Source: Bellilinea sp040754815
Lineage (GTDB): Bacteria > Chloroflexota > Anaerolineae > Anaerolineales > Anaerolineaceae
Direction: 5' to 3'
DNA length: 64,000 nucleotides
NCBI GenBank assembly: GCA_040754815.1
Contig: JBFMBX010000004.1
Location: forward strand, 331,220 to 395,219
Below are positions 53,202 through 61,481 of this stretch, piece after piece. Each line of letters starts with the position of its first letter. Position 1 is the first letter of the stretch. Under the pieces are notes generated by a model. The model made no database searches. It saw only the letters and a list, made by a program, of their open reading frames with translations, and was not told where the DNA came from. Made by a program: the position numbers and the translations under genes.

Positions 53202-55423
53202 GGGACAACAATACTGCTTTCTTCTAAAACGGGTGGAACAAAAAAGAGTAGAAAATCTTTCCCTTCCAATTCGACGTCATAATAATACAGCCAGCCAGAA
53301 GGATACATTTCCTGTAATTTATGAACGGCTGCTTCGTCACGTGGGTTAATGATGAACAGTTTTGCCCGCGTTTCGCTCAGTGTGGTTTCAAACTGCTCAG
53401 GCCAAAGCGCGTAATCTTTCATGGGATGGCCGGCATTGATTCCAACCAGACGGGTATCCACCCAATGAGGGTAAGGGACGACATAAGCCGTCTCGGCATT
53501 GCCCTGAGATTCGCTGAAGCCGCGAATCACCGCCCCAATTTGAGAAGTGTTCCACGCCCCTGCCATGAACTGGCGGTCAAATTGCCTGAAAACCAGATCA
53601 AAGTTTGCCGAGCCGATCAAAAACAATATTATTGCCGCGATAGCGGTGGGAATCATCCTTGAATAACCCGCCGGAAAACGACGTTCAATCGCCCTGAAAA
53701 CCACATCCAATCCGATTGCTGAAAGAATGAAAACCGGAATAATCGCCCCGCCGCTGCGGTTGAGGGAGGGGTTTTCATCCGGAAATGCCAGCGAAAGGAT
53801 GGAGGGCATCATTAGCAAAGGGATCGAAACCAGCAAAAATAAATCCAGCCAGTTTCGTTGCCGGAGATACCGAATGAAAACCAGTATACTGCCGAGGAAG
53901 AACAAAGCCGCCGTCAAAATATCCAGAGCCGGCCGGTTGGGAATGGAGTGAACCCAGATATTGCCGTTCTTGTAGAAAAACATGATCATGGATTTCCACA
54001 AATTATTGAGAAACACCAAAATCACCGGCGCGGGATAGGTCGTTTCTGTTTCTCCTAAACGGGAAAGCGCGCGGTAAGCGAACATATCCGGCTCACTCAA
54101 AGCATATCTGAAAAGCGGCAGAAAAACCACAAAAGAAGTCAAGGCCAGCAAAGCGAGCGCAACCCACGTCTGCCGGCGGTTGCCTTCGGACTGACGATGG
54201 AGGATATACAACACAACCGCCGTCACAACCACCAGCGGCACAAGCCTTGATGGACTGTAACCATGCAGCCCCAAACCGAGGAAGATACCCGCCCAGATAA
54301 AATCGTTCCTGCGGCGGTTTTTCAAACCTCTTACCAGAAAGTAAAGCGTGGGCGCGGCAAACAAGGGGTAAAGCGGAAAACGCAACCCGATCCGGGAGAT
54401 AACATTTGGCCAGTAAGCAACACCCGCCAGAATGAAAGCAAACAGCGCAACCCGTCTGCCGCCGATTTCTTTTCCCAGTAAATAAATAAACGGCAAGGTC
54501 AGCAACCCGGCCAGGGCAGTACCCAGCTTCAGGCTCATAAAGGAAAGTTTCGTCCCTGCAACGATGGCAATGAAGGCGGTCAGATACATTTGTATCGCTT
54601 CCCTGCCGGTGTTGCGGGGGAAGAAAATCGCCGTTTGTCCTTGCAGAACATCGGCCACATCCATCAGTTTTTCGGCGTGATCACTAAACATTTCGCCGGG
54701 TACTTCACTTAAACGATAAAAACGAAAGAACACCACCAATCCAACGGCCAGAATGACCAAAACACTCCACGGCGTAATGGTGATACGGATGGCCGAAAGA
54801 CGACTCAAACGCCGCAATTTTGTTCTTAGACTTATCCGAACAGAAGATGGAATATAAAATGCCCAAACGAATGCAGCGGTTCCTGCCAGCCAAAGAGTTA
54901 AATTGAGCGGTGTAAATCGGTTCCCGCTGAACAGAACAAAAGCCAGCATCAACAAAGGAATACTCAACAACAATGGATTGCGGTTGAGGGTCACCGGCAT
55001 GGATACATTGGGATCTTCGGCTAAATCAGGCAATAACCATTCCCGCGAGAGCAGGGCAAAAATCAGCCCAGCCAGCGCCAAACCGTAAAAAATCAGCGCT
55101 GTCCCTGTTTCCTGACGGGGAGGCTCGAGGTAGAATTGCCCAATCACCGCCAGAATCCATGCCAGCAGTGTACGCCAGCCGAGTGATCTTTTTTCAATCA
55201 CTGCCTCCGCTGGCGATGCCTGACTCGGCTGAAGTTCGATCTCGGTTTGCTCTTCCAGCAGGTTTACCGGAGTAGGTGAAGAGGTTTCCGAAAGAACAGA
55301 AGTCTCGCCGAAAGTCTTTTTTTCTTCAGGTTCGTCCGGTGATAACGCCGGCGGTTTCCCTTTCCAAGGCGTCAGGATTGCTTTGAGATAATCCAGAACA
55401 CTGGGCTCTTTCGATTCGTTCAT
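53198..55423 (-). CDS. GT39/ArnT-like membrane glycosyltransferase with long N-terminal extension
   Basis: A 741-residue protein. Residues 1-80 are polar and acidic, 81-215 contain about four extra membrane helices, and the GT-C core begins near 218, with Asp248 in EMFSDHAEK where the catalytic acid of PMT/ArnT enzymes lies. About ten helices follow, then a small C-terminal domain. Such enzymes move a sugar or aminosugar from a lipid carrier onto lipid or protein outside the membrane. It is the first gene of the operon that runs to 38599 and overlaps the 1764-residue gene by 4 bases. No ribosome site is obvious at the ATG. Confidence 0.83.
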   Translation of the reverse strand: MNESKEPSVLDYLKAILTPWKGKPPALSPDEPEEKKTFGETSVLSETSSPTPVNLLEEQTEIELQPSQASPAEAVIEKRSLGWRTLLAWILAVIGQFYLEPPRQETGTALIFYGLALAGLIFALLSREWLLPDLAEDPNVSMPVTLNRNPLLLSIPLLMLAFVLFSGNRFTPLNLTLWLAGTAAFVWAFYIPSSVRISLRTKLRRLSRLSAIRITITPWSVLVILAVGLVVFFRFYRLSEVPGEMFSDHAEKLMDVADVLQGQTAIFFPRNTGREAIQMYLTAFIAIVAGTKLSFMSLKLGTALAGLLTLPFIYLLGKEIGGRRVALFAFILAGVAYWPNVISRIGLRFPLYPLFAAPTLYFLVRGLKNRRRNDFIWAGIFLGLGLHGYSPSRLVPLVVVTAVVLYILHRQSEGNRRQTWVALALLALTSFVVFLPLFRYALSEPDMFAYRALSRLGETETTYPAPVILVFLNNLWKSMIMFFYKNGNIWVHSIPNRPALDILTAALFFLGSILVFIRYLRQRNWLDLFLLVSIPLLMMPSILSLAFPDENPSLNRSGGAIIPVFILSAIGLDVVFRAIERRFPAGYSRMIPTAIAAIILFLIGSANFDLVFRQFDRQFMAGAWNTSQIGAVIRGFSESQGNAETAYVVPYPHWVDTRLVGINAGHPMKDYALWPEQFETTLSETRAKLFIINPRDEAAVHKLQEMYPSGWLYYYDVELEGKDFLLFFVPPVLEESSIVVP

Positions 55424-55463
55424 GGTTTCAGGAGTATCGAAGAAATATTTACTACGATGGTAT

Positions 55464-55492
55464 ATCTTACATCATGCTTTTATTACTGACAA
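55464..55492 (-). promoter_or_regulatory. Promoter of the membrane glycosyltransferase operon
   Basis: Minus strand TTGTCA (55487-55492), 17-base spacer, TAAGAT (55464-55469), about 40 bases before the ATG at 55423. It lies in the only gap of any size in the region. Confidence 0.6.
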
Positions 55493-55515
55493 GCACAATA
55501 TTTTACCGTTTAACT

Positions 55516-56322
55516 TTATTTGAACCTCTTTTGACAGATATAAAAAGAATAAACTCCCTCTTTCTGCCGGGCCGGTTCATCGTAAATTGGCTGACAAACC
55601 CTGCGAGTCAGGGCAAGGTTCCACTGCCGATCAATCAGTATCCAGCGTTTGAACAACCAGCGGCTGATCAGCGCAGGCAATCCGAAATAATGCCCCCACT
55701 CGAGCACGGCTAAGGCTCGCGGAGAAAAATAATCCCATTGCTGGATGATTTCAAAACCCGCTTCTTCCAAACGATCCCGCCACGTGGGCAAATCATCACA
55801 ATGGTAATGGCGAGATATGCGGTTGAAAAACGCGCGGTATCGTTCTGCCAGAAATCTCAGGCCGACCCGCTCCAGAAACCGGGAAACGGAAAGCGTTTTC
55901 AAAAAGCGATGATTTGGTACGCAGAACACAAACCACCCCCCCGGTTTGAGTACCCGCGCCGCTTCTCGAATGACCGGCTGTAAATCGGGAATATGCTCCA
56001 AAACCGAATTACTGATTACACTTCCAAAAGTTTCCGCTTCAAAAGGCATTTCGGTGCCACTTCCGCGCAAGGTGAGTTGATAAATCCCCCTGCCCGCCGC
56101 TTCCCGAACCGGTTTCCACCACGGATCCAGCCCAACCGCTATCGGAAAATCGAAAGCAACGGAGGCGAAATGCCCATCGCCGCAACCCAAATCCAAAACC
56201 GGTTCTTCCAGCCGGATGTTCTGGTAAAAACGCGCCTCTACCGCCCGCAACAAACCTCGAAAATAAGGCAATTCACGGATATTCAGCCAGAGGAAATCTT
56301 TCTCTTGAAGTGTTGCCGTCAT
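55516..56322 (-). CDS. Class I SAM-dependent methyltransferase
   Basis: A 268-residue methyltransferase of the type-11/UbiE group. Motif I is VLDLGCGDGHF (43-53), followed by SNSVLEHIPD and the RVLKPGGWFVFCVP strand, all standard. It could methylate a sugar or a lipid; the gene context of GT4, SDR and flippase genes favours glycan modification. GGAG is 7 bases before the ATG at 56322; a TTG directly before it is less likely. It ends the lepA operon. Confidence 0.88.
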   Translation of the reverse strand: MTATLQEKDFLWLNIRELPYFRGLLRAVEARFYQNIRLEEPVLDLGCGDGHFASVAFDFPIAVGLDPWWKPVREAAGRGIYQLTLRGSGTEMPFEAETFGSVISNSVLEHIPDLQPVIREAARVLKPGGWFVFCVPNHRFLKTLSVSRFLERVGLRFLAERYRAFFNRISRHYHCDDLPTWRDRLEEAGFEIIQQWDYFSPRALAVLEWGHYFGLPALISRWLFKRWILIDRQWNLALTRRVCQPIYDEPARQKEGVYSFYICQKRFK

Positions 56323-56343
56323 CAACGCTCTCCAACCTTTCCA

Positions 56344-57516
56344 TTATCCGTTTTTTTGAAGTTCGTTATAAATTTCCCTAAACAGGTTTTCATATTCCTG
56401 CGCAATGGTATCCGGTAAATAACGCTGACGAATGGGTTGCGGGTCGCGAATAAACGCCTCACGGTTGGCAAGCACCTCCAGCAGGGCATCAGCCAGCCCC
56501 GCCGAATCGCCAACTTCAACCACCTTGCCCATTTCGTGCATTTTCACCGGCTGACGAACTCCCGGCAGGTTAGATGCAATGGAGGGCACGCCGTTCATCA
56601 TCGCCTCGATTTGCACCAGCCCAAACGCTTCTGTCGAGTTCAAGGATGGCAACACCAGTACATCCAGATTTGGGTAATAACATGCCATCTCTTCAGGGGT
56701 CAGGTTGCCCAGAAACTGCCAGGCACCTGTCTCTTGAAATTTGGCAATGCGGGGCATAACGCGGGCATAATAGGCTTCTTCGCCGATGATATTTTGATAG
56801 GTGCCGGCAAACTGGACCTGCGCGTGAGGGTATACTTCCAACACTTTTGGAAGCGCTTCAACCAGCACCTCCACACCTTTTTCGGTTGCCAACCGCGCCG
56901 CCATTCCAATAATCGGTTTACGGTTGTGAGGATTGGTTTTCTGCCGGAATTCAAGAATAGCCTGAGGTGTTGCTGCCGGTAAATCCACCGGCGGCGGGAT
57001 GACTTTCAATTTGTGCAGATAGCGCCGGAGATAAGGGGAATTTTCGGCGTAATCCTGTGTGTAAGTCACAATTCGGTGGGTAAATCTGGCTGCCAGCTCA
57101 TTCATCACAATAACAGCCTGATTTGCAACCCAGCTTAACAATCCCGGCGGCATACGTAAATCACAATGGTAGGTGATCACAGTTGGCTTCCGCAGTAACC
57201 GCCCGCGCAATGCCACACCGGCCGCATCGAATTGTGGTAGATGCAACTGGATGACATCATGCTCCTTTACCAGACGATTGGCCATCCAGCCAAAAGAAGG
57301 CATGATCACCCCTTTACTGATTCTGAACAAAACCGGAATACGGACAATCCGCACTCCATCACGAACCTCTTCCAAAGGCAAAGATTTATCATACTGCGAA
57401 GTCATCACCGTGACGGTATGACCGCGCCGGGCAAATGCATGCGCCAGCCGTTCGGCATAAATGGTCAAACCAGACGTATGCGGACGGTAATAAGTCAAAA
57501 TGATCAGTATACGCAT
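56344..57516 (-). CDS. GT4-family glycosyltransferase
   Basis: A 390-residue cytoplasmic GT-B glycosyltransferase. It has the N-terminal glycine-rich loop (YYRPHTSGLTIYAERLA), IGMAARLATEKGVEVLVEAL, and the nucleotide-sugar E-x7-E motif STEAFGLVQIEAMMNG at about 283-298. Retaining enzymes of this family add sugars to lipid carriers or lipids. It lies between an NDP-sugar epimerase gene (5 bases upstream) and a methyltransferase gene (21 bases downstream). The acceptor is unknown. Confidence 0.92.
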   Translation of the reverse strand: MRILIILTYYRPHTSGLTIYAERLAHAFARRGHTVTVMTSQYDKSLPLEEVRDGVRIVRIPVLFRISKGVIMPSFGWMANRLVKEHDVIQLHLPQFDAAGVALRGRLLRKPTVITYHCDLRMPPGLLSWVANQAVIVMNELAARFTHRIVTYTQDYAENSPYLRRYLHKLKVIPPPVDLPAATPQAILEFRQKTNPHNRKPIIGMAARLATEKGVEVLVEALPKVLEVYPHAQVQFAGTYQNIIGEEAYYARVMPRIAKFQETGAWQFLGNLTPEEMACYYPNLDVLVLPSLNSTEAFGLVQIEAMMNGVPSIASNLPGVRQPVKMHEMGKVVEVGDSAGLADALLEVLANREAFIRDPQPIRQRYLPDTIAQEYENLFREIYNELQKNG

Positions 57517-57521
57517 ACGCT

Positions 57522-58547
57522 TTAAAACAATTCCTGATTGGATTTAACCCACTCGAATAAACGCCGAACCCCTTCTTCCACGCCCACCTTCGGCCTCCAA
57601 CCCAGCAATTGTTCTGCTTTGCGAATATCTGAAATATAAACTTTTTGGTCTCCCGGACGCCAGTCACCGTTTTTTACCGGAATTTTTTCGCCGAGCAACT
57701 TTTCCAGTAACGGTCCGAATTCCTGCCATACCGAGATGGTAAATTCCTCCCCACCGCCAATATTGAATACCTGCCCGGCCGCCAGATCAATTCTTTCTAT
57801 CGCCCGGTCGTAAACATCACAAAGGTCTTCCACAAACAAAACATCCCGTACCTGTTTACCGTCCCCGTAGATCGTTATAGGCAGATGTTTTACCGCTGCA
57901 ATCACAAACCATGCCACCCAGCCCTGATCTTCAATTCCAAACTGGCGGGTGCCGTAAATACAGGACTGCCGCATGACCACTGTTCGCAGCCCATAGATAC
58001 GCGAATAATCGCGCGTATACTGGTCACCGCATCCTTTTGAACATCCATAGGGAGAATGGAAATCCAATCCAAAAGTCTCCGGAATTCCAAAGGGAAAATC
58101 TGCATAGGCGTAGCGGCTTGGCAGTTCCTGAACTTTGACCTCTTCCATGCCACCGTACACCTTATTGGTTGAGGCATAAATCACAATCGGATCCCGGCCG
58201 GAAAGCCTCGCTGCTTCCAGTACATTGAAGGTTCCCAGTGCATTGATTTCGAAATCGCTGCGCGGGTCAACCACCGAAGTCGTTACTGCTACCTGACCGG
58301 CTAAATGCAATATAACATCAGCATCCTTCGCAGCTTCTTGAAGGGTAGCGGCATCCCGCACATCTGCCTGAATTAACCGGAAAGCATTTTCCCCAAATTT
58401 TTTTCTCAACCAGTCCAGATTGCGAACTGCGCCGGCCCGCGACAAATTATCATAAATGGTAACTCTTTCCCCGCGCTGCAACAGGCGATTCACGTAATTT
58501 GAACCGATGAATCCCGCCCCACCTGTGATTAGATAATTTCCTGACAT
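57522..58547 (-). CDS. Extended SDR nucleotide-sugar epimerase, CDP-paratose 2-epimerase-like
   Basis: A 341-residue NAD-dependent short-chain dehydrogenase. The NAD loop is GGAGFIG (9-15), active-site residues are Ser126/Thr127 in YASTNKVYG, Tyr167 and Lys171 (YGCSK). RQSCIYGTRQFGIEDQG and WVAWFVIAA are close to the RfbE/CDP-tyvelose epimerase branch, so the product may be a rare dideoxy- or deoxysugar, but the nucleotide and sugar cannot be fixed. It is part of an operon with a flippase-like gene 19 bases upstream and a GT4 gene 5 bases downstream. Confidence 0.88.
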   Translation of the reverse strand: MSGNYLITGGAGFIGSNYVNRLLQRGERVTIYDNLSRAGAVRNLDWLRKKFGENAFRLIQADVRDAATLQEAAKDADVILHLAGQVAVTTSVVDPRSDFEINALGTFNVLEAARLSGRDPIVIYASTNKVYGGMEEVKVQELPSRYAYADFPFGIPETFGLDFHSPYGCSKGCGDQYTRDYSRIYGLRTVVMRQSCIYGTRQFGIEDQGWVAWFVIAAVKHLPITIYGDGKQVRDVLFVEDLCDVYDRAIERIDLAAGQVFNIGGGEEFTISVWQEFGPLLEKLLGEKIPVKNGDWRPGDQKVYISDIRKAEQLLGWRPKVGVEEGVRRLFEWVKSNQELF

Positions 58548-58566
58548 TTCAATTCCTCCTGTATTT

Positions 58567-59586
58567 TCAGGATGTGGTTGAATTTACCAGTCTGGATTGA
58601 ATATCTTTCAAGAAAGCGCCAACCGATTTCCCCTGCCTTGCAAGCGCCACCAGCCCAAAAATACCGGTGATCACAAATTGCAAGAAATGCAGGGTAATGG
58701 CATAAGCGAGTGCCGCTGTCTGGTTTATACCCAGAATAGTCAACGCTCCGACAATGGATGCCTCGAAGGTGCCCAATGCTGCCGGGGCAGAAGGAATGGC
58801 AATTCCCATTGCCAAAACAGCATCGGTAAACATTCCCCACCAGAAAGGTGCCTGAGGATTGATTGGCAGCAAGAAAACATAATAGGTGGAGACAGCAACA
58901 ACCCACGAGATTCCAATCCACCCCAAACTTAGCAGAAATTGCCGCGGGTCGGATAATGTCGCCAATCCCTGCATTAAAGCATTCAGTTGGGGAATAACAA
59001 TCCGGCGCACCCAGCCCCATCGGGCACCAATTTTTTCTACAAATCCGATGACCCATTGTTGATTGCGGGACATAACGAACAACAAAACCAATCCGCCAGT
59101 CACCACCCCAAGGGTAATCAGTGCTACCGAACGTGCCCATGCCATGCCCAGCGCCAGCGGCAGGGTTGCCAGCAGCAGGCCGGCAGCAATGGCAAGATCA
59201 AACGCCCGCTCGATGACAATGCTGGAAAGCACCCGCGCCGGCGCAAGGTTGGCCGCCTGACCTAACAACAATGCCCTGCCAAACTCCCCCGCACGGAAGG
59301 GAAACAAATTATTCAAAAGATAACCCTGATTGATTGCCCAAAAAGTCTGAGCGATTGTGGCATGATTACCCAGAATAACCCTCCAGGCAATTGCCCGCAC
59401 CAACAAAAACAAAATCGTGAGAAGAACGGCAAACAGAATGAACTGCAAAGGGATACGTGCAATGGCCGGCCCCAATTCTTCCCACTGAGCCAGACGAAAT
59501 ACCACAAACAGAGCAATCAAACTGATAATTACACCCGGCAGCCAGCGCCCGATGTTCGGTTTCTTTTTTCTGGATTGTTCGTTCAA
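58567..59586 (-). CDS. UPF0104/LPG-synthase-TM-like flippase
   Basis: A 339-residue polytopic protein with about eight membrane helices of the lysylphosphatidylglycerol-synthase transmembrane family. The central RAGEFGRALLLGQAANL block and the EASIVGALTILGI segment are typical. Related proteins (AglD, MprF core) move or accept lipid-linked groups across the membrane. It overlaps lepA by 4 bases and precedes sugar genes, favouring a role in lipid-linked sugar export. It lacks the catalytic domain of MprF. Confidence 0.88.
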   Translation of the reverse strand: MNEQSRKKKPNIGRWLPGVIISLIALFVVFRLAQWEELGPAIARIPLQFILFAVLLTILFLLVRAIAWRVILGNHATIAQTFWAINQGYLLNNLFPFRAGEFGRALLLGQAANLAPARVLSSIVIERAFDLAIAAGLLLATLPLALGMAWARSVALITLGVVTGGLVLLFVMSRNQQWVIGFVEKIGARWGWVRRIVIPQLNALMQGLATLSDPRQFLLSLGWIGISWVVAVSTYYVFLLPINPQAPFWWGMFTDAVLAMGIAIPSAPAALGTFEASIVGALTILGINQTAALAYAITLHFLQFVITGIFGLVALARQGKSVGAFLKDIQSRLVNSTTS

Positions 59587-61385
59587 TCTTCCTCCAAGCG
59601 AAGAATGGCCATGAATGCTTCCTGAGGAATTTCAACGTTCCCCACCATTTTCATGCGCCGTTTGCCGCGTTTTTGTTTTTCAAGCAATTTCTTCTTGCGG
59701 GTTATATCCCCGCCGTAACATTTGGCCAAAACATCCTTCCGCAAGGCTTTCACATTGGCCCGTGAAATGATTCGCCCATTGGCGGAGGCTTGAATTGCCA
59801 CATCAAACAATTGACGTGGAATAAGATCTTTCAACTTACTGACCAACGCCTGACCTTTGTGATAGGCATTTTCTTTGTGAACAATGGTCGCCAGGGCATC
59901 TACGGGTTCACCGCCAACCAGCACTTCCAGTTTGGTCAGGTTACCGGGCCGGTAATCGGCAAAATGGTAATCCATTGAGGCGTACCCGCGTGTCCTGGAT
60001 TTTAACTCGTCAAAGAAATCAACAATCAATTCTGAAAGAGGGATCTCAAAAGTTAATTGCACCCGGGTGGGGGCAGGATATTCCTGCTCTTTGAAAATAC
60101 CCCGCCGCTTCTTGACCAGTTCCATAACCGTGCCATAATAATCCACCGGTGTAATGATCTGCAAAATCATCCACGGTTCCCGAATTTCTGCAATTTGAGC
60201 CTCGTCCGGCAGCTGCGCGGGCGAATCAATGCGAACTACTTCGCCGTTGTTCAATACGATTTCATACTCAACCGAAGGTGCTGTAACCACAATATCCAGA
60301 TCGTACTCGCGTTCCAAACGCTCCTGGATGATTTCCATGTGGAACAGGCCCAAAAAACCACAACGAAAACCGAAATTCAAAGCCTGAGACTTTTCAGGCT
60401 CAAAAACCAGCGAAGCATCGTTTAATTGCAATTTTTCGAGAGCCTCTTTGAGGTCTTCGTAATCTTCCCCTTCCACCGGGTAAATGCCGGCAAATACCAT
60501 TGGCTTAGGGTGTCGAAAACCGGGCAGCGGTTTTTCGGCTGGACGGGAGGCACTGGTAATCGTATCGCCGACCCGGCATTCCGAAACCGTCTTCAGGCCG
60601 GTTGCGATGTAACCCACATCACCCGCTTGCAGTTCTTTTACAGGTTTCATATCCGGCGCAAAGATGCCAATCTCCACCGGCCGAATATCCACATTGGTGG
60701 ACATCACTCTCAACACATCGGTGGAGGAAATTTTCCCTTGCATGATCCGGACATAGGCCACAACGCCTTTATACGAATCGTAATGGGAATCAAAAATTAA
60801 AGCCTGTAAAGGTGCCTCCACTTCACCTGTGGGGGGTGGAACTTCCCTAACAATGGCTTCCAGTACCTGATCAACGTTGATCCCTTCTTTTGCGGAGATT
60901 CGCAAAACCTTTTCCGGTTCTACCCCCAACAGATTGTGGATATCCTCCGCAACTTCATCCGTTCGAGCGGAAGGCAAATCAATTTTATTGATTACCGGAA
61001 CAATGACCAGATCGGCATCCAGCGCCAGATATAAATTAGCCAGTGTTTGGGCCTCAATTCCCTGCGTGGCATCCACTACCAGAATCGCCCCCTCGCAGGC
61101 CAGTAAGGCGCGGCTGACCTCATAACTGAAATCTACATGTCCCGGGGTGTCAATCAAGTTAAGTTCGTAGGATTCACCATCCCTCGCCTGATAAAGCATC
61201 CGAACCGCCGAGGCTTTGATCGTAACCCCCTTTTCCCTTTCCAGATCCATGGAATCCAGTACTTGCTCCATCATTTCCCGGTCGGAGATGGTGCCGGTTA
61301 ACTGCAACATCCGATCCGCCAGAGTGGATTTTCCATGGTCAATGTGGGCTATGATGCAAAAATTCCGAATCCTGTCCTTATCCAT
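59583..61385 (-). CDS. lepA: Elongation factor 4 (back-translocating GTPase LepA)
   Basis: A 600-residue translational GTPase. G1 is AHIDHGKS (13-20), G3 DTPGHVDF, G4 NKIDLP; the EF-G-like domains II, III and V and the LepA C-terminal domain (DITRKKKLLEKQKRGKRRMK) are complete and of ordinary length. It acts on ribosomes under ionic or translational stress. A TATACT box (61396-61401) lies only 10 bases before the ATG and no ribosome site is seen, so the mRNA may be nearly leaderless. It is the first gene of an operon whose other members are sugar or lipid genes. Confidence 0.97.
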   Translation of the reverse strand: MDKDRIRNFCIIAHIDHGKSTLADRMLQLTGTISDREMMEQVLDSMDLEREKGVTIKASAVRMLYQARDGESYELNLIDTPGHVDFSYEVSRALLACEGAILVVDATQGIEAQTLANLYLALDADLVIVPVINKIDLPSARTDEVAEDIHNLLGVEPEKVLRISAKEGINVDQVLEAIVREVPPPTGEVEAPLQALIFDSHYDSYKGVVAYVRIMQGKISSTDVLRVMSTNVDIRPVEIGIFAPDMKPVKELQAGDVGYIATGLKTVSECRVGDTITSASRPAEKPLPGFRHPKPMVFAGIYPVEGEDYEDLKEALEKLQLNDASLVFEPEKSQALNFGFRCGFLGLFHMEIIQERLEREYDLDIVVTAPSVEYEIVLNNGEVVRIDSPAQLPDEAQIAEIREPWMILQIITPVDYYGTVMELVKKRRGIFKEQEYPAPTRVQLTFEIPLSELIVDFFDELKSRTRGYASMDYHFADYRPGNLTKLEVLVGGEPVDALATIVHKENAYHKGQALVSKLKDLIPRQLFDVAIQASANGRIISRANVKALRKDVLAKCYGGDITRKKKLLEKQKRGKRRMKMVGNVEIPQEAFMAILRLEED

Positions 61386-61395
61386 AATCGTGGTT

Positions 61396-61401
61396 AGTAT
61401 A
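61396..61401 (-). promoter_or_regulatory. -10 box just before lepA
   Basis: TATACT on the minus strand, 10 bases upstream of the lepA ATG, in a 36-base gap after a terminator hairpin. There is no clear -35 box and no Shine-Dalgarno sequence. Confidence 0.4.
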
Positions 61402-61422
61402 CCCTAATTACCCCCAAAGTAA

Positions 61423-61453
61423 CAGAGCGCACCGCTTTGACTGGTGCGCTCTG
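61423..61453 (-). terminator. Terminator hairpin of the CpaE-like gene
   Basis: A perfect 11-base-pair stem (61423-61433 with 61443-61453) and a 9-base loop, 29 bases after the stop. The following minus-strand bases include only short T-runs (TTACTTT), so strength is moderate. Confidence 0.65.
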
Positions 61454-61481
61454 ATGAACTTAACGGCATTTGAGGCTTTAC

